64,000 bases of DNA from an uncultured Flavobacteriaceae bacterium (GTDB lineage Bacteria; Bacteroidota; Bacteroidia; Flavobacteriales; Flavobacteriaceae): positions 1,914,308 through 1,978,307 of the forward strand of contig CANKZG010000001.1 in assembly GCA_947488435.1 (NCBI GenBank). The letters are read 5' to 3'. The position numbers were made by a program, and so were the translations under genes. The notes beneath the pieces were generated by a model. The model did no database searches and was not told the DNA's origin. It saw only the letters and a program-made list of their open reading frames with translations. Positions 25,759 to 34,086 of this stretch are shown piece after piece; the stretch's first letter is position 1; every line of letters starts with the position of its first letter.

Positions 25759-27519
25759 ATGGATACTATTGAATCAAATGAGTTAATAGCTAAATTACCT
25801 CCTCATTTAAAACAATTTATTAAACCGCAGCAATATGAAGAATATAGCCCTATAAATCAGGCAGTATGGCGTTATGTAATGCGAAAAAATGTGCAGTATT
25901 TAGCTCAGGTAGCGCATAGTTCTTATGTAGATGGTTTAGCTCAAACCGGTATTTCGATCGATGAAGTTCCTAATATTTATGGAATGAATCGCATTCTTAA
26001 AGAGATAGGTTGGGCCGCAGTTGCCGTAGATGGTTTTATTCCTCCAAATGCATTTATGGAATTTCAGGCCTATAAGGTTTTGGTAATTGCATCAGACATT
26101 AGACAATTAGAAAATATAGAATACACTCCTGCTCCCGACATTATTCATGAAGCTGCAGGTCATGCCCCTATAATTGCAAACCCTGATTACGCAGAGTATC
26201 TGCGGAGATTGGGTGAAATCGGTGCCAAAGCCATTTTATCGGAGTATGATATAAAATTATACGAGGCAGTGCGAAAACTATCCATTTTAAAAGAGGCAGA
26301 TACGGCAAGTGACGCAGAAATTAAAGTTGCAAATGAGGAAGTAGAACAATTGCAGGAAATGGAGGTAGAATTTTCTGAAATGGCTCAAATTCGCAACCTG
26401 CAATGGTGGACTGTAGAATATGGATTAATAGGGACTACCGATGCTCCAAAAATATATGGCGCTGGATTATTATCTTCTATAGGTGAAAGTCAATCCTGTA
26501 TGCAAGAAACAGTACCTAAACTTCCCTATTCAATTGCCGCAACGGAAATGGGCTTTGATATTACAAAACCACAACCACAATTATATGTGACTCCAGATTT
26601 TTCGTATTTGATGGAAGTGCTTCAAGAATTTGCTAGCACTATGAGTATTCAGAAAGGTGGGCATACAGGTCTTAAAAAGTTAATCAATTCTGGTATGGTC
26701 GGTACCATTGAGCTTAGCACAGGTCTTCAAGTTTCTGGAAAATTTAAAAGGATGATCATAAATGAAGATCGAGAAGTTATCTTTTTTCAAACTGAAGGTC
26801 CGACTGCCCTAGCATATAGAGAAAAAGAACTTATTGGTCATGGTGTAAGCACACATCCAGACGGATTTAGTTCCCCCTTAGGGAAACTTAAAAATATTAA
26901 TCTAGCCATTGAGAATATGGGACCGGTAGATCTAAAGGCTTATAATTTTTATGATGGGGAGAGACTTTCTTTTCAATTCGAAAGTGGGATTCGAGTAGAA
27001 GGGTTGAACGTTACTGGAATTCGCAATGTAAAGGGAAAATTAATGTTGATACAGCTAAAAGATTGCACGGTTACCTACAAGGAAGAAGTGTTGTTCAAAC
27101 CGGAATATGGGATGTTTGATATGGCAGTAGGTAAAGATATTATTTCGGCTTTTGCGGGAGCAGCAGATTACAACTCTTTTCCAAACTTATACCACAAATC
27201 AGATACCATTACCAAAAAACCACGAAAATCGCGGATTACGCTTCAACTAGAAGCACTTTATCAAGAAGTACGTGATATTAGAAACAATCAGCCTTATAAT
27301 GAGGTGCACCTTAAACGGATATTCGAGACTATTCAAAAGGCTCACAATGGGGATTGGTTATTAGCTCTGGAATTGTTGGAATTGACCAAGGATGAAAATT
27401 TACAAACTGGAATAATTGGATATTTGAAACAGATAATTGGAAAACACCCTAAATTAGCAAAGTTAATAAAAGATGGAATTGAGCTGCTGCCAAAGCAAGT
27501 ATCGTTCGGGAATAACTAA
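25759..27519 (+). CDS. Aromatic amino acid (phenylalanine) hydroxylase
   Basis: A 586-residue protein. Iron ligands are visible: His130 and His135 in HEAAGHAP and Glu220 in WWTVEYGLIG. The catalytic domain covers roughly residues 20-320. It is a pterin-dependent monooxygenase converting phenylalanine to tyrosine, or a related aromatic amino acid. The C-terminal ~270 residues are an extra domain of unknown role, as in other Bacteroidota members, much longer than the ~270-residue proteobacterial enzymes. Followed by a GNAT gene 16 nt downstream. Confidence 0.9.
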   Translation: MDTIESNELIAKLPPHLKQFIKPQQYEEYSPINQAVWRYVMRKNVQYLAQVAHSSYVDGLAQTGISIDEVPNIYGMNRILKEIGWAAVAVDGFIPPNAFMEFQAYKVLVIASDIRQLENIEYTPAPDIIHEAAGHAPIIANPDYAEYLRRLGEIGAKAILSEYDIKLYEAVRKLSILKEADTASDAEIKVANEEVEQLQEMEVEFSEMAQIRNLQWWTVEYGLIGTTDAPKIYGAGLLSSIGESQSCMQETVPKLPYSIAATEMGFDITKPQPQLYVTPDFSYLMEVLQEFASTMSIQKGGHTGLKKLINSGMVGTIELSTGLQVSGKFKRMIINEDREVIFFQTEGPTALAYREKELIGHGVSTHPDGFSSPLGKLKNINLAIENMGPVDLKAYNFYDGERLSFQFESGIRVEGLNVTGIRNVKGKLMLIQLKDCTVTYKEEVLFKPEYGMFDMAVGKDIISAFAGAADYNSFPNLYHKSDTITKKPRKSRITLQLEALYQEVRDIRNNQPYNEVHLKRIFETIQKAHNGDWLLALELLELTKDENLQTGIIGYLKQIIGKHPKLAKLIKDGIELLPKQVSFGNN

Positions 27520-27535
27520 CTTTAAGTATTGCTGA

Positions 27536-27991
27536 ATGATCAAACAAATAGACTCTAAAAACAGATTGGTAGCTAAAAGAATTCACTTTATTTTTCAGGA
27601 GTCATATGCGGTGGAAGCCAAACTACTTAACGCTATAGATTTTCCACCTCTGAAAAGAGGTTTAACAGACTTTATAGCAAGCACAACTATCTTCTATGGT
27701 TATTTTAAGGAGGGAATTATGATTGCCGTTATCGAAACAAAAGGGGATCAAGAACGAGCACATATTCAAAGTTTGGTTGTACTTCCTGATTTTTTTAGAA
27801 AAGGAATTGCGAAAAAATTAATCGGCTATGTTTTTGATTGTTATGGCTCGAATGTCTTTACTGTAGAGACAGGAGCAGACAATATCCCTGCTAGAGCATT
27901 ATATCGCAAATTTGGGTTTCAATTAGTAAAGGAGTGGGATACCGATCATGGTATACGCAAAGTAGCTTTTGAAAAATTAAGAACCAAATAA
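27536..27991 (+). CDS. GNAT-family N-acetyltransferase
   Basis: A 151-residue acetyltransferase. The acetyl-CoA site is visible as SLVVLPDFFRKGIAKKLIGYV, and the C-terminal ARALYRKFGFQLV is the typical GNAT ending. Acceptor unknown. It sits 16 nt after the hydroxylase and may be co-transcribed. Confidence 0.85.
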   Translation: MIKQIDSKNRLVAKRIHFIFQESYAVEAKLLNAIDFPPLKRGLTDFIASTTIFYGYFKEGIMIAVIETKGDQERAHIQSLVVLPDFFRKGIAKKLIGYVFDCYGSNVFTVETGADNIPARALYRKFGFQLVKEWDTDHGIRKVAFEKLRTK

Positions 27992-28051
27992 ACCTTGATT
28001 AGCATGCCTAGCTAGCTCTAACTAAACCCGAATAGAAGTAATACATATTAA

Positions 28052-28930
28052 ATGAATATTTCGGAACTAAAACAATATCTTAAAGAACCGTATCCATACT
28101 TCTATGATTTGCGTAATGTAATTCATATTTCTGTACTAGTTTTTGTGTTGACTTTGTTTTTTAATTATTTCTTTGAACCATTTGAAATTAATCAGAAGGA
28201 GCATAAGCTAGATTTCTTTTGGATTAGTGCGTTACATGCTTTTGTTTCGTTTTTTGTCATTTTCATTAGCTCAATACTATTTCTTTTTTTTCGTAGATCT
28301 GCAGATGGGTGGACCATTAAAAAGGAGTTTGGATTTATTTTTATTACGCTCGTTCTAATAGGTATAGGTCAATTTTTAATTCGAGATATTATTTACAATA
28401 ATCCTAACAACTGGTCTTGGGGTTATTTCTTTGAAGAAATTAAAAATACCGTTCTTGTAGGAACGTTTTTTTTAGCAATTGTTATCCCAATTATTCACTA
28501 TCGTTTTCTAAAGCAAAATCAAAAAAAATTGAAACAATTCAAACCTTTTAAAACCTTACCTATAACTAGTTCAGAAGGGAATGTTTTAATTCAAACTTTG
28601 GTTAAAACGGACGATTTTAATTTAGACCCCGCTCAATTGCTGTATGCGTTATCTGACGGGAATTACACAGAAGTGAATTTTTTGCAAGGAGATAAAGTAA
28701 AAAGGAAGCTGATTCGAATCCCATTAAAAAGATTGGAAATGCAGTTGACGCCATTTACATATATTCATCGAACACATCGTTCTTATCTTGTAAATCTGCT
28801 GCATGTTCACGATATTGAAGGAAACGCGCAGGGCTTTAAACTTAAAGTGCATAGGGATCTTGCTAATGCACTAGTTTCTCGAAAAATGGTAGATGATTTC
28901 AGAAATAAAATGGAATTATTACGTAACTAA
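28052..28930 (+). CDS. Membrane-bound LytTR-family transcriptional regulator
   Basis: A 292-residue protein. The N-terminal half has four transmembrane helices (about 27-45, 58-80, 95-110, 135-150). The C-terminal ~100 residues form a LytTR DNA-binding domain (LYALSDGNYTEVNF, IRIPLKRLEMQLTPFTYIHRTHRSYLVNLLHVHDIEG). There is no receiver domain, so sensing is probably by the membrane part. The next gene is an acyltransferase, and a direct repeat with LytTR-like spacing lies in the gap between them. Confidence 0.9.
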   Translation: MNISELKQYLKEPYPYFYDLRNVIHISVLVFVLTLFFNYFFEPFEINQKEHKLDFFWISALHAFVSFFVIFISSILFLFFRRSADGWTIKKEFGFIFITLVLIGIGQFLIRDIIYNNPNNWSWGYFFEEIKNTVLVGTFFLAIVIPIIHYRFLKQNQKKLKQFKPFKTLPITSSEGNVLIQTLVKTDDFNLDPAQLLYALSDGNYTEVNFLQGDKVKRKLIRIPLKRLEMQLTPFTYIHRTHRSYLVNLLHVHDIEGNAQGFKLKVHRDLANALVSRKMVDDFRNKMELLRN

Positions 28931-28940
28931 GTTGTTATTC

Positions 28941-29002
28941 ATCACAAAGCTTTGTTTTCTATCACATTGTTTTTTAATGCAACATAACCGCTATTACATT
29001 TG
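28941..29002 (+). promoter_or_regulatory. Direct repeat ATCACAAAG/ATCACATTG and -7 box before acyltransferase
   Basis: ATCACAAAG (28941-28949) and ATCACATTG (28961-28969) repeat at a 20-bp period, close to the ~21-bp period of LytTR direct repeats. TACATTTG at 28995-29002 fits TAnnTTTG, 21 nt before the ATG. The site lies just after the LytTR gene. Binding by that regulator is inferred. Confidence 0.45.
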
Positions 29003-29022
29003 CTGAAAATGCAAATAATAAT

Positions 29023-30138
29023 ATGCGCAGACACGATATTGATTGGATACGAGTACTGGTTTTTGGATTGCTGATTTTTTATCATACCGCAAAGTTTTTC
29101 GAACCCGATGATTTTCATATTAAAAATAACATTACCTATTCATGGTTAGAACTTCCCATGTATTTTCTAAATCGATGGCGACTACCTATTCTGTTTGTGT
29201 TATCTGGAATGGGAGCTTCCTTTGCTTTAAATAGAAGAAGTGGTTGGGAGTATAGTAAAGAAAGAGTTGTTCGACTTTTTATTCCTTTAGTTTTCGGCAT
29301 GTTAATTATTGTACCTCCTCAGGTGTATATCGAACGCGTTGTAGAAGGGGATTTTTTGGGTAGCTACTTTGATTTCTGGCCTTCACATGCTTTTGTTGGC
29401 GAATACCCCCAAGGTAATCTAAGCTGGCATCACCTTTGGTTTTTACCTTATCTATTGATATTCTCTTTATTTTGGCTTCCCATTTTTTTAATGTTAAAAA
29501 AGTTTCCAAAAAATAAGTTGAATGATTGGCTATCTAAGGAGCTTAAAAAACCTCTTGGAATATTTTGGTTTTGCTTACCGTTAATTTTAATAGAATTTTG
29601 CTTGGAACCATTTTTTCCAAAAACGCATGCACTGGTGGGAGATTGGTATTTGCTTGCAAAATTTGGCTGCTTATTCGGTTATGGTTTTATGGTAATGCAA
29701 GTTAAAGATGCCTTTTGGACAAATCTTAAAAAATATTATAGGCATTATGGTATTATGGCTTTTGCAGCATTTAGCATACTGTACATTTCGGTCTGGATAA
29801 TGGATGACACCTACTTTTCATATGCTTTGGAATTGACTATTATCCCAATTAATTACTGGAGTTGGATTTTAGTAATCTTGGCATTTGCTGTAAAATACCT
29901 GAACAACCCAAGTAAAGAATTAACGTATGCAAATGAAGCGGTGTATCCCTTTTATATCCTGCATCAGACGATTACAATATGCATTGGTTACTATATCATG
30001 GATTTAAATTGGAGTTTTCTTCCCAAGTTTGCCCTAATGATTCTAGGAACTTTTATTGGTAGTTGGCTGGTCTATGAATTAGGAATACGCAGATGGAAAC
30101 TCATAAGACCACTTTTTGGGCTTAAAGTTCAACGCTAA
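29023..30138 (+). CDS. Acyltransferase 3 family membrane protein
   Basis: A 371-residue integral membrane protein with about ten helices. The opening RRHDIDWIRVLVFGLLIFYHTAKFF carries the family His in the first helix, and the FVLSGMGASFALNRRSGWEYSKERVVRLFIPLVFG segment is typical. It transfers acyl groups to cell-surface glycans or similar; the acceptor is unknown. Located after the LytTR regulator (92-nt gap) and 15 nt before the alkaline phosphatase gene. Confidence 0.88.
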   Translation: MRRHDIDWIRVLVFGLLIFYHTAKFFEPDDFHIKNNITYSWLELPMYFLNRWRLPILFVLSGMGASFALNRRSGWEYSKERVVRLFIPLVFGMLIIVPPQVYIERVVEGDFLGSYFDFWPSHAFVGEYPQGNLSWHHLWFLPYLLIFSLFWLPIFLMLKKFPKNKLNDWLSKELKKPLGIFWFCLPLILIEFCLEPFFPKTHALVGDWYLLAKFGCLFGYGFMVMQVKDAFWTNLKKYYRHYGIMAFAAFSILYISVWIMDDTYFSYALELTIIPINYWSWILVILAFAVKYLNNPSKELTYANEAVYPFYILHQTITICIGYYIMDLNWSFLPKFALMILGTFIGSWLVYELGIRRWKLIRPLFGLKVQR

Positions 30139-30153
30139 AATTAAAATTAGAAG

Positions 30154-31329
30154 ATGAAAAAGTTAGCAAAACCAATAGCACTAGCGATATTAATAATTAG
30201 TTTTTTATGGGTATTTATGGTATATGTCCTCAATTATAAAGTTGTAACTACTTCCTCAGCTGCTATTCCGTTTAGTGCGCATGAGACTTTGGAGAAAAAT
30301 ATAGCGTATGACCTAAGTCAGAAACCTAAAAATATCATCCTATTTATTGCAGATGGAATGGGGTTTACGCATCTTACTTTAGCAATGCACACAGAACAAT
30401 CAAAAGAAGCAGCTTTGATATGGCAAAAATTTAATACCCAGGGATGGCATGATGCTAGATCTTTTTATGGACCATTAACAGATTCTGGAGCTTCCGCTAC
30501 GGCTATGGCCACTGGTGAACCTACCTTAAATGGTGTAATTGGATTGGATTATAAAGGAAATATTCTTAGCAATATTATGGAATTCGCTTCTAAACAAGAA
30601 TATGCAACCGGAATTGTAACAGACTCCTACATTTGGGATGCCACTCCAGCTGCCTTCACATCACATACAGCTTCCAGAAAAAATGCAAAAGATATCTTAA
30701 CCCAAATTGCTTCAAGTAAGCTAGATCTTATTTTTGGGGAACTTGAAGATTTGGGTGAAGACGAAGTTCCTGATAAAGACGAAACATTAAATATTTTAAG
30801 GGAAAGATTTTATGTGATTGAAGATTCTCTTAACATTCGAGAAATAAACACTGCGAATAGGCCCATTGCGGCTCTTTTTTCGGAAGATCAAATTCAGGAT
30901 TTAGATTCATCCCCAAATCTTAAAGAAATGACAGCAGAAGCACTTACAATTTTAACTAAAAAAGAAACTCCTTTTCTATTGCTTGTAGAAAGTGAAGAAA
31001 TTGATACAGCATCTCATAAAAACGATTCTGAAAGGGTATTAAAGGGATTAAGGACTATTGAAGAAACCCTTACGTTACTGTTAGATTTTTCAAGCAAAAA
31101 TGAAGAGACTTTATTGGTATTCACTTCTGATCATGAAACAGGAGGTTTAGCAGTAGTTTCTAAACATGATGATTATCCAGATATGCAGCTAATTTGGTCT
31201 ACAACAGAACATTCAACAGCAGTTGTTCCTATTTTAAGTTATGGTCCAGGAGCTGAACATTTTTCTGAGCTGCACCGGAATTGGCAGATCGGAAATTTAC
31301 TTAAAGACTTAATTAGTAAAAAGGAATAA
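30154..31329 (+). CDS. Alkaline phosphatase family protein
   Basis: A 391-residue protein with one N-terminal membrane anchor (about 8-28). Metal-binding and catalytic motifs are clear: IADGMGF (Asp), TDSGASATAMATG with the nucleophile Ser, DTASHKND and TSDHETGG. It is a phosphomonoesterase acting outside the cytoplasm. Follows the acyltransferase gene by 15 nt and probably shares its promoter. Confidence 0.92.
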   Translation: MKKLAKPIALAILIISFLWVFMVYVLNYKVVTTSSAAIPFSAHETLEKNIAYDLSQKPKNIILFIADGMGFTHLTLAMHTEQSKEAALIWQKFNTQGWHDARSFYGPLTDSGASATAMATGEPTLNGVIGLDYKGNILSNIMEFASKQEYATGIVTDSYIWDATPAAFTSHTASRKNAKDILTQIASSKLDLIFGELEDLGEDEVPDKDETLNILRERFYVIEDSLNIREINTANRPIAALFSEDQIQDLDSSPNLKEMTAEALTILTKKETPFLLLVESEEIDTASHKNDSERVLKGLRTIEETLTLLLDFSSKNEETLLVFTSDHETGGLAVVSKHDDYPDMQLIWSTTEHSTAVVPILSYGPGAEHFSELHRNWQIGNLLKDLISKKE

Positions 31330-31431
31330 ATAACTGTTTTAAGCAAAATAAGACGCTGAAGTAGCTCAAAAAAAACTAGCTTAGTAGTTCAAAGAAATTT
31401 AAAGACCTGTAGCGGTTAAAATTATTGAATT

Positions 31432-31896
31432 ATGTCTGTAATACCATTGAGACCCCTTTCGAAAACATATCAGAGTAAAAGACTTCGTACTACGCATAAT
31501 ACCTACTTAACTATACTTGAAGCCTTACGCAAAAGAAATATCCCTGTAGAAATGTTGCAATTAATCAATGATGAGGTGGAAAAATTCAACAATTTTTCGG
31601 GTACAGAAAAGGAAGAATGGCGGGAATTATCAAAGTCCAAAGCACGTTTATTAAAGCTACTAGAGAAAAAACTAAAGATCGTTCAAAAAAATCATTATAT
31701 GATGCTTTGGATGGTATTAGGAATGTCTGTTTTCGGTATGCCACTTGGAGTTGTTTATGGATCGGTTATGGGTAACATGGGACTCCTAGGCTTAGGTTTG
31801 CCTATTGGTATGTGCATTGGTATGGCAGTAGGAGCGATGTTAGATAAAAAAGCAAAAGAAAAAGGAAATCAACTGGAAGTGGCGTCTTCAATTTAA
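31432..31896 (+). CDS. Hypothetical membrane protein
   Basis: A 154-residue protein. The N-terminal ~85 residues are helical and basic (RPLSKTYQSKRLRTTHNTY), followed by two glycine-rich transmembrane helices (about 86-108 and 112-135). No domain recognised. Followed by a GNAT gene 28 nt downstream. Confidence 0.7.
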   Translation: MSVIPLRPLSKTYQSKRLRTTHNTYLTILEALRKRNIPVEMLQLINDEVEKFNNFSGTEKEEWRELSKSKARLLKLLEKKLKIVQKNHYMMLWMVLGMSVFGMPLGVVYGSVMGNMGLLGLGLPIGMCIGMAVGAMLDKKAKEKGNQLEVASSI

Positions 31897-31924
31897 ATTT
31901 TGGAAAACGGTTTGTTTTGATTAA

Positions 31925-32464
31925 ATGATACAGGTTTCCAACATTTTAAGATTAACAGAAATAAAAATAGGGGATCAAGAACAGCTTTTTGATCTTATGA
32001 CCCGTATTTATGTGCCCGTTTATAAGCACTTCTGGGAAGATCAAGGTAAAAGTTATATCGAAAGCCTTTACAATAGCATTAATTTAAAAAAAGAGCTTGA
32101 AGACTTAAATGCATGTTATTATTTTGTGCATTATAATGATGAAGTAATAGGTATCCTGAGAGTATTAAAAGATGCCCCGTTGTCTGATGTTCCAGATAAG
32201 AAAGCCACAAAAATACATCGTATATATCTTGATCCTAAAACACAAGGGAAAGGGTTTGGCAAAACCTTATTAAATTGGGTGGAAATTAAAGCGAAAGACA
32301 GCGGTAAAGATATTATATGGTTAGAAGCAATGGATCAACAACAAGCGGCGGTAGGATTTTATAAGGCTATTGGGTTCGTAGTATCAGGGACTTTTAGTTT
32401 TAACTCTAAAATCATGCATGCACCACTGCGCGGGATGTACCGAATGTGGAAACCCCTGCATTAA
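31925..32464 (+). CDS. GNAT-family N-acetyltransferase
   Basis: A 179-residue acetyltransferase with acetyl-CoA-binding motif IHRIYLDPKTQGKGFGKTLLNWV and ending motif QAAVGFYKAIGFVVSG. The pattern resembles the streptothricin/diamine acetyltransferase-like group. Acceptor unknown. Convergent with kdsA. Confidence 0.87.
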   Translation: MIQVSNILRLTEIKIGDQEQLFDLMTRIYVPVYKHFWEDQGKSYIESLYNSINLKKELEDLNACYYFVHYNDEVIGILRVLKDAPLSDVPDKKATKIHRIYLDPKTQGKGFGKTLLNWVEIKAKDSGKDIIWLEAMDQQQAAVGFYKAIGFVVSGTFSFNSKIMHAPLRGMYRMWKPLH

Positions 32465-32473
32465 ATGGTTTAG

Positions 32474-33292
32474 TTAAAGCTGCGTTATGGTCTGTCGAAT
32501 TGCGACCAAGTTGGTTAATAATTTTTCTAAGCGATCCAGCGGTAACATATTGGCACCATCACTTTTTGCATTGGCAGGATCGAAATGTGTCTCCATAAAA
32601 ATACCATCTACTCCAGTTGCTATTCCGGCCCTTGCGATAGTTTCAATAAGTTCTGGTTTTCCTCCTGTTACCCCACTGGCTTGATTGGGTTGTTGTAGTG
32701 AATGTGTTACATCGAGCACCACAGGGGCAAAAGCTTTCATGGTTGGAATCCCTCTAAAGTCAACCACCATATCCTGATATCCAAACATAGTGCCTCTATC
32801 TGTAACCATTACTTGTGTATTTCCAGAATCTTTCACTTTGGTTACCGCATGTTGCATACTTTCCGGGCTCATAAATTGCCCTTTCTTTAAATTTACTGTT
32901 TTACCAGTTTTAGCGGCGGCTACCACCAAATCTGTTTGACGAACTAAAAAAGCGGGTATTTGTAATATATCAACATAAGTGGCTGCCTTATTCGCATCAG
33001 AAGCTTCATGAATATCCGTAACTGTTGGCACACCAAAAGTTTCCGAAACCTTGCGTAGTATTTTTAAAGCTTTTTCATCTCCAATTCCAGTAAAAGAATC
33101 TACCCTGCTTCTATTTGCTTTTTTAAAACTTCCTTTAAATACATATGGAATTTGCAATTTATCCGTTATTGAGACGATTTTTTCTGCAATACGCATTGCC
33201 ATTTCTTCTCCTTCGATAGCGCAAGGTCCCGATAACAAAAAAAAGTTATCTGAATTTGTATTTTTTAATTGAGGAATTTTGCCTAAATCCAT
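32474..33292 (-). CDS. kdsA: 3-deoxy-8-phosphooctulonate synthase (KDO-8-P synthase)
   Basis: A 272-residue enzyme of lipopolysaccharide core synthesis. It condenses phosphoenolpyruvate with arabinose 5-phosphate. Signatures are FFLLSGPCAIEGEE, FKGSFKKANRSR, VPTVTDIHEASDA, QIPAFLVRQTDL and MVDFRGIPTMKAF, then VTHSLQQPN. The length is that of the family, and its presence indicates Kdo in the outer membrane. Cytoplasmic. Its -7 box is at 33307-33314. Confidence 0.97.
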   Translation of the reverse strand: MDLGKIPQLKNTNSDNFFLLSGPCAIEGEEMAMRIAEKIVSITDKLQIPYVFKGSFKKANRSRVDSFTGIGDEKALKILRKVSETFGVPTVTDIHEASDANKAATYVDILQIPAFLVRQTDLVVAAAKTGKTVNLKKGQFMSPESMQHAVTKVKDSGNTQVMVTDRGTMFGYQDMVVDFRGIPTMKAFAPVVLDVTHSLQQPNQASGVTGGKPELIETIARAGIATGVDGIFMETHFDPANAKSDGANMLPLDRLEKLLTNLVAIRQTITQL

Positions 33293-33306
33293 ATCATAAA
33301 TTTATG

Positions 33307-33314
33307 CAAAGATA
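33307..33314 (-). promoter_or_regulatory. -7 box of kdsA
   Basis: TATCTTTGC on the minus strand matches TAnnTTTG exactly and lies about 15 nt before the ATG of kdsA. No convincing -33 TTG is seen at 17-23 nt. Confidence 0.5.
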
Positions 33315-33435
33315 GTATTTCCAATGCTTCTAATTTTTTAGTTTTATTGAAATTCCCATGCATTACATCGAAAAGGATATACTTTTTTAGGGGAAGCTAT
33401 GTTATGTACTATAGCTATGAAGAAAAGAAATTAGA

Positions 33436-33993
33436 ATGAAAAATGTATTACCTCTTTTACTGCTATTTTTTGCGGTGATTGGCAGTGCTCAATTTGGTAA
33501 AAACTGCGAAATTAGACAGCTAAAGTTTAATTTTATTAGCCCTGGCTTTGAGTATGAGTTAGGTCTTGGCGTTAATAGTACGCTAGATATTAGAGCAGCA
33601 TGGCAATTGGGTTTAGATCCTTTTACTGCCGACCCCATAGAAAACTACGATTTTTTTCCAGCACTTACGGTACAAACTAGGTTTTATCACAACTTTGAAA
33701 AACGTTTTAGAAATGGGAGACAGAGCTATGGAAATTCTGGAAATTTTATAGCTCCTGCAGCCGCTTTGTTAGCTCCTGGTACTAGATCTTTTGCAGATAA
33801 TGATAATGACGGAGCCTTTGGATATGTCGGAATAGTATATGGAATTCAAAGAAGTTATGATTCTGGCTTTAGTTTTTCTATCGATGCCGGGCCTGCTTAT
33901 TATTTAGGTGCCTTTGAAGGTGGTATCTATCCGGTATTTAACGTAAGCATTGGTTGGATAATCAGTGAAAAGCGTTGGTGCTTAGGACGATAA
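33436..33993 (+). CDS. Secreted outer-membrane-type hypothetical protein
   Basis: A 185-residue protein with a signal peptide (LLFFAVIGSAQ). The mature part alternates hydrophobic and polar residues as in small beta barrels (FNFISPGFEYELGLG, LTVQTRFYHNFEKRF, AGPAYYLGAFEGGIYPVFNVSIGWIISEKRW). Probably an outer-membrane barrel of the DUF3575-like kind; family not certain. Confidence 0.65.
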   Translation: MKNVLPLLLLFFAVIGSAQFGKNCEIRQLKFNFISPGFEYELGLGVNSTLDIRAAWQLGLDPFTADPIENYDFFPALTVQTRFYHNFEKRFRNGRQSYGNSGNFIAPAAALLAPGTRSFADNDNDGAFGYVGIVYGIQRSYDSGFSFSIDAGPAYYLGAFEGGIYPVFNVSIGWIISEKRWCLGR

Positions 33994-34059
33994 TGAACTT
34001 ACTCTAAATCAATAAGATAAAAATAACACAACTTTATCTTAAGATGCGAAAATTAGCAT

Positions 34060-34067
34060 TACCTTTG
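34060..34067 (+). promoter_or_regulatory. -7 box of the bipA/typA gene
   Basis: TACCTTTGC matches TAnnTTTG and lies 19 nt before the ATG at 34087. An upstream imperfect inverted repeat (TAAGATAAA...TTTATCTTA, 34013-34041) overlaps the region where a -33 element would be. Confidence 0.55.
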
Positions 34068-34086
34068 CGCGCTTAAAATACACCTT

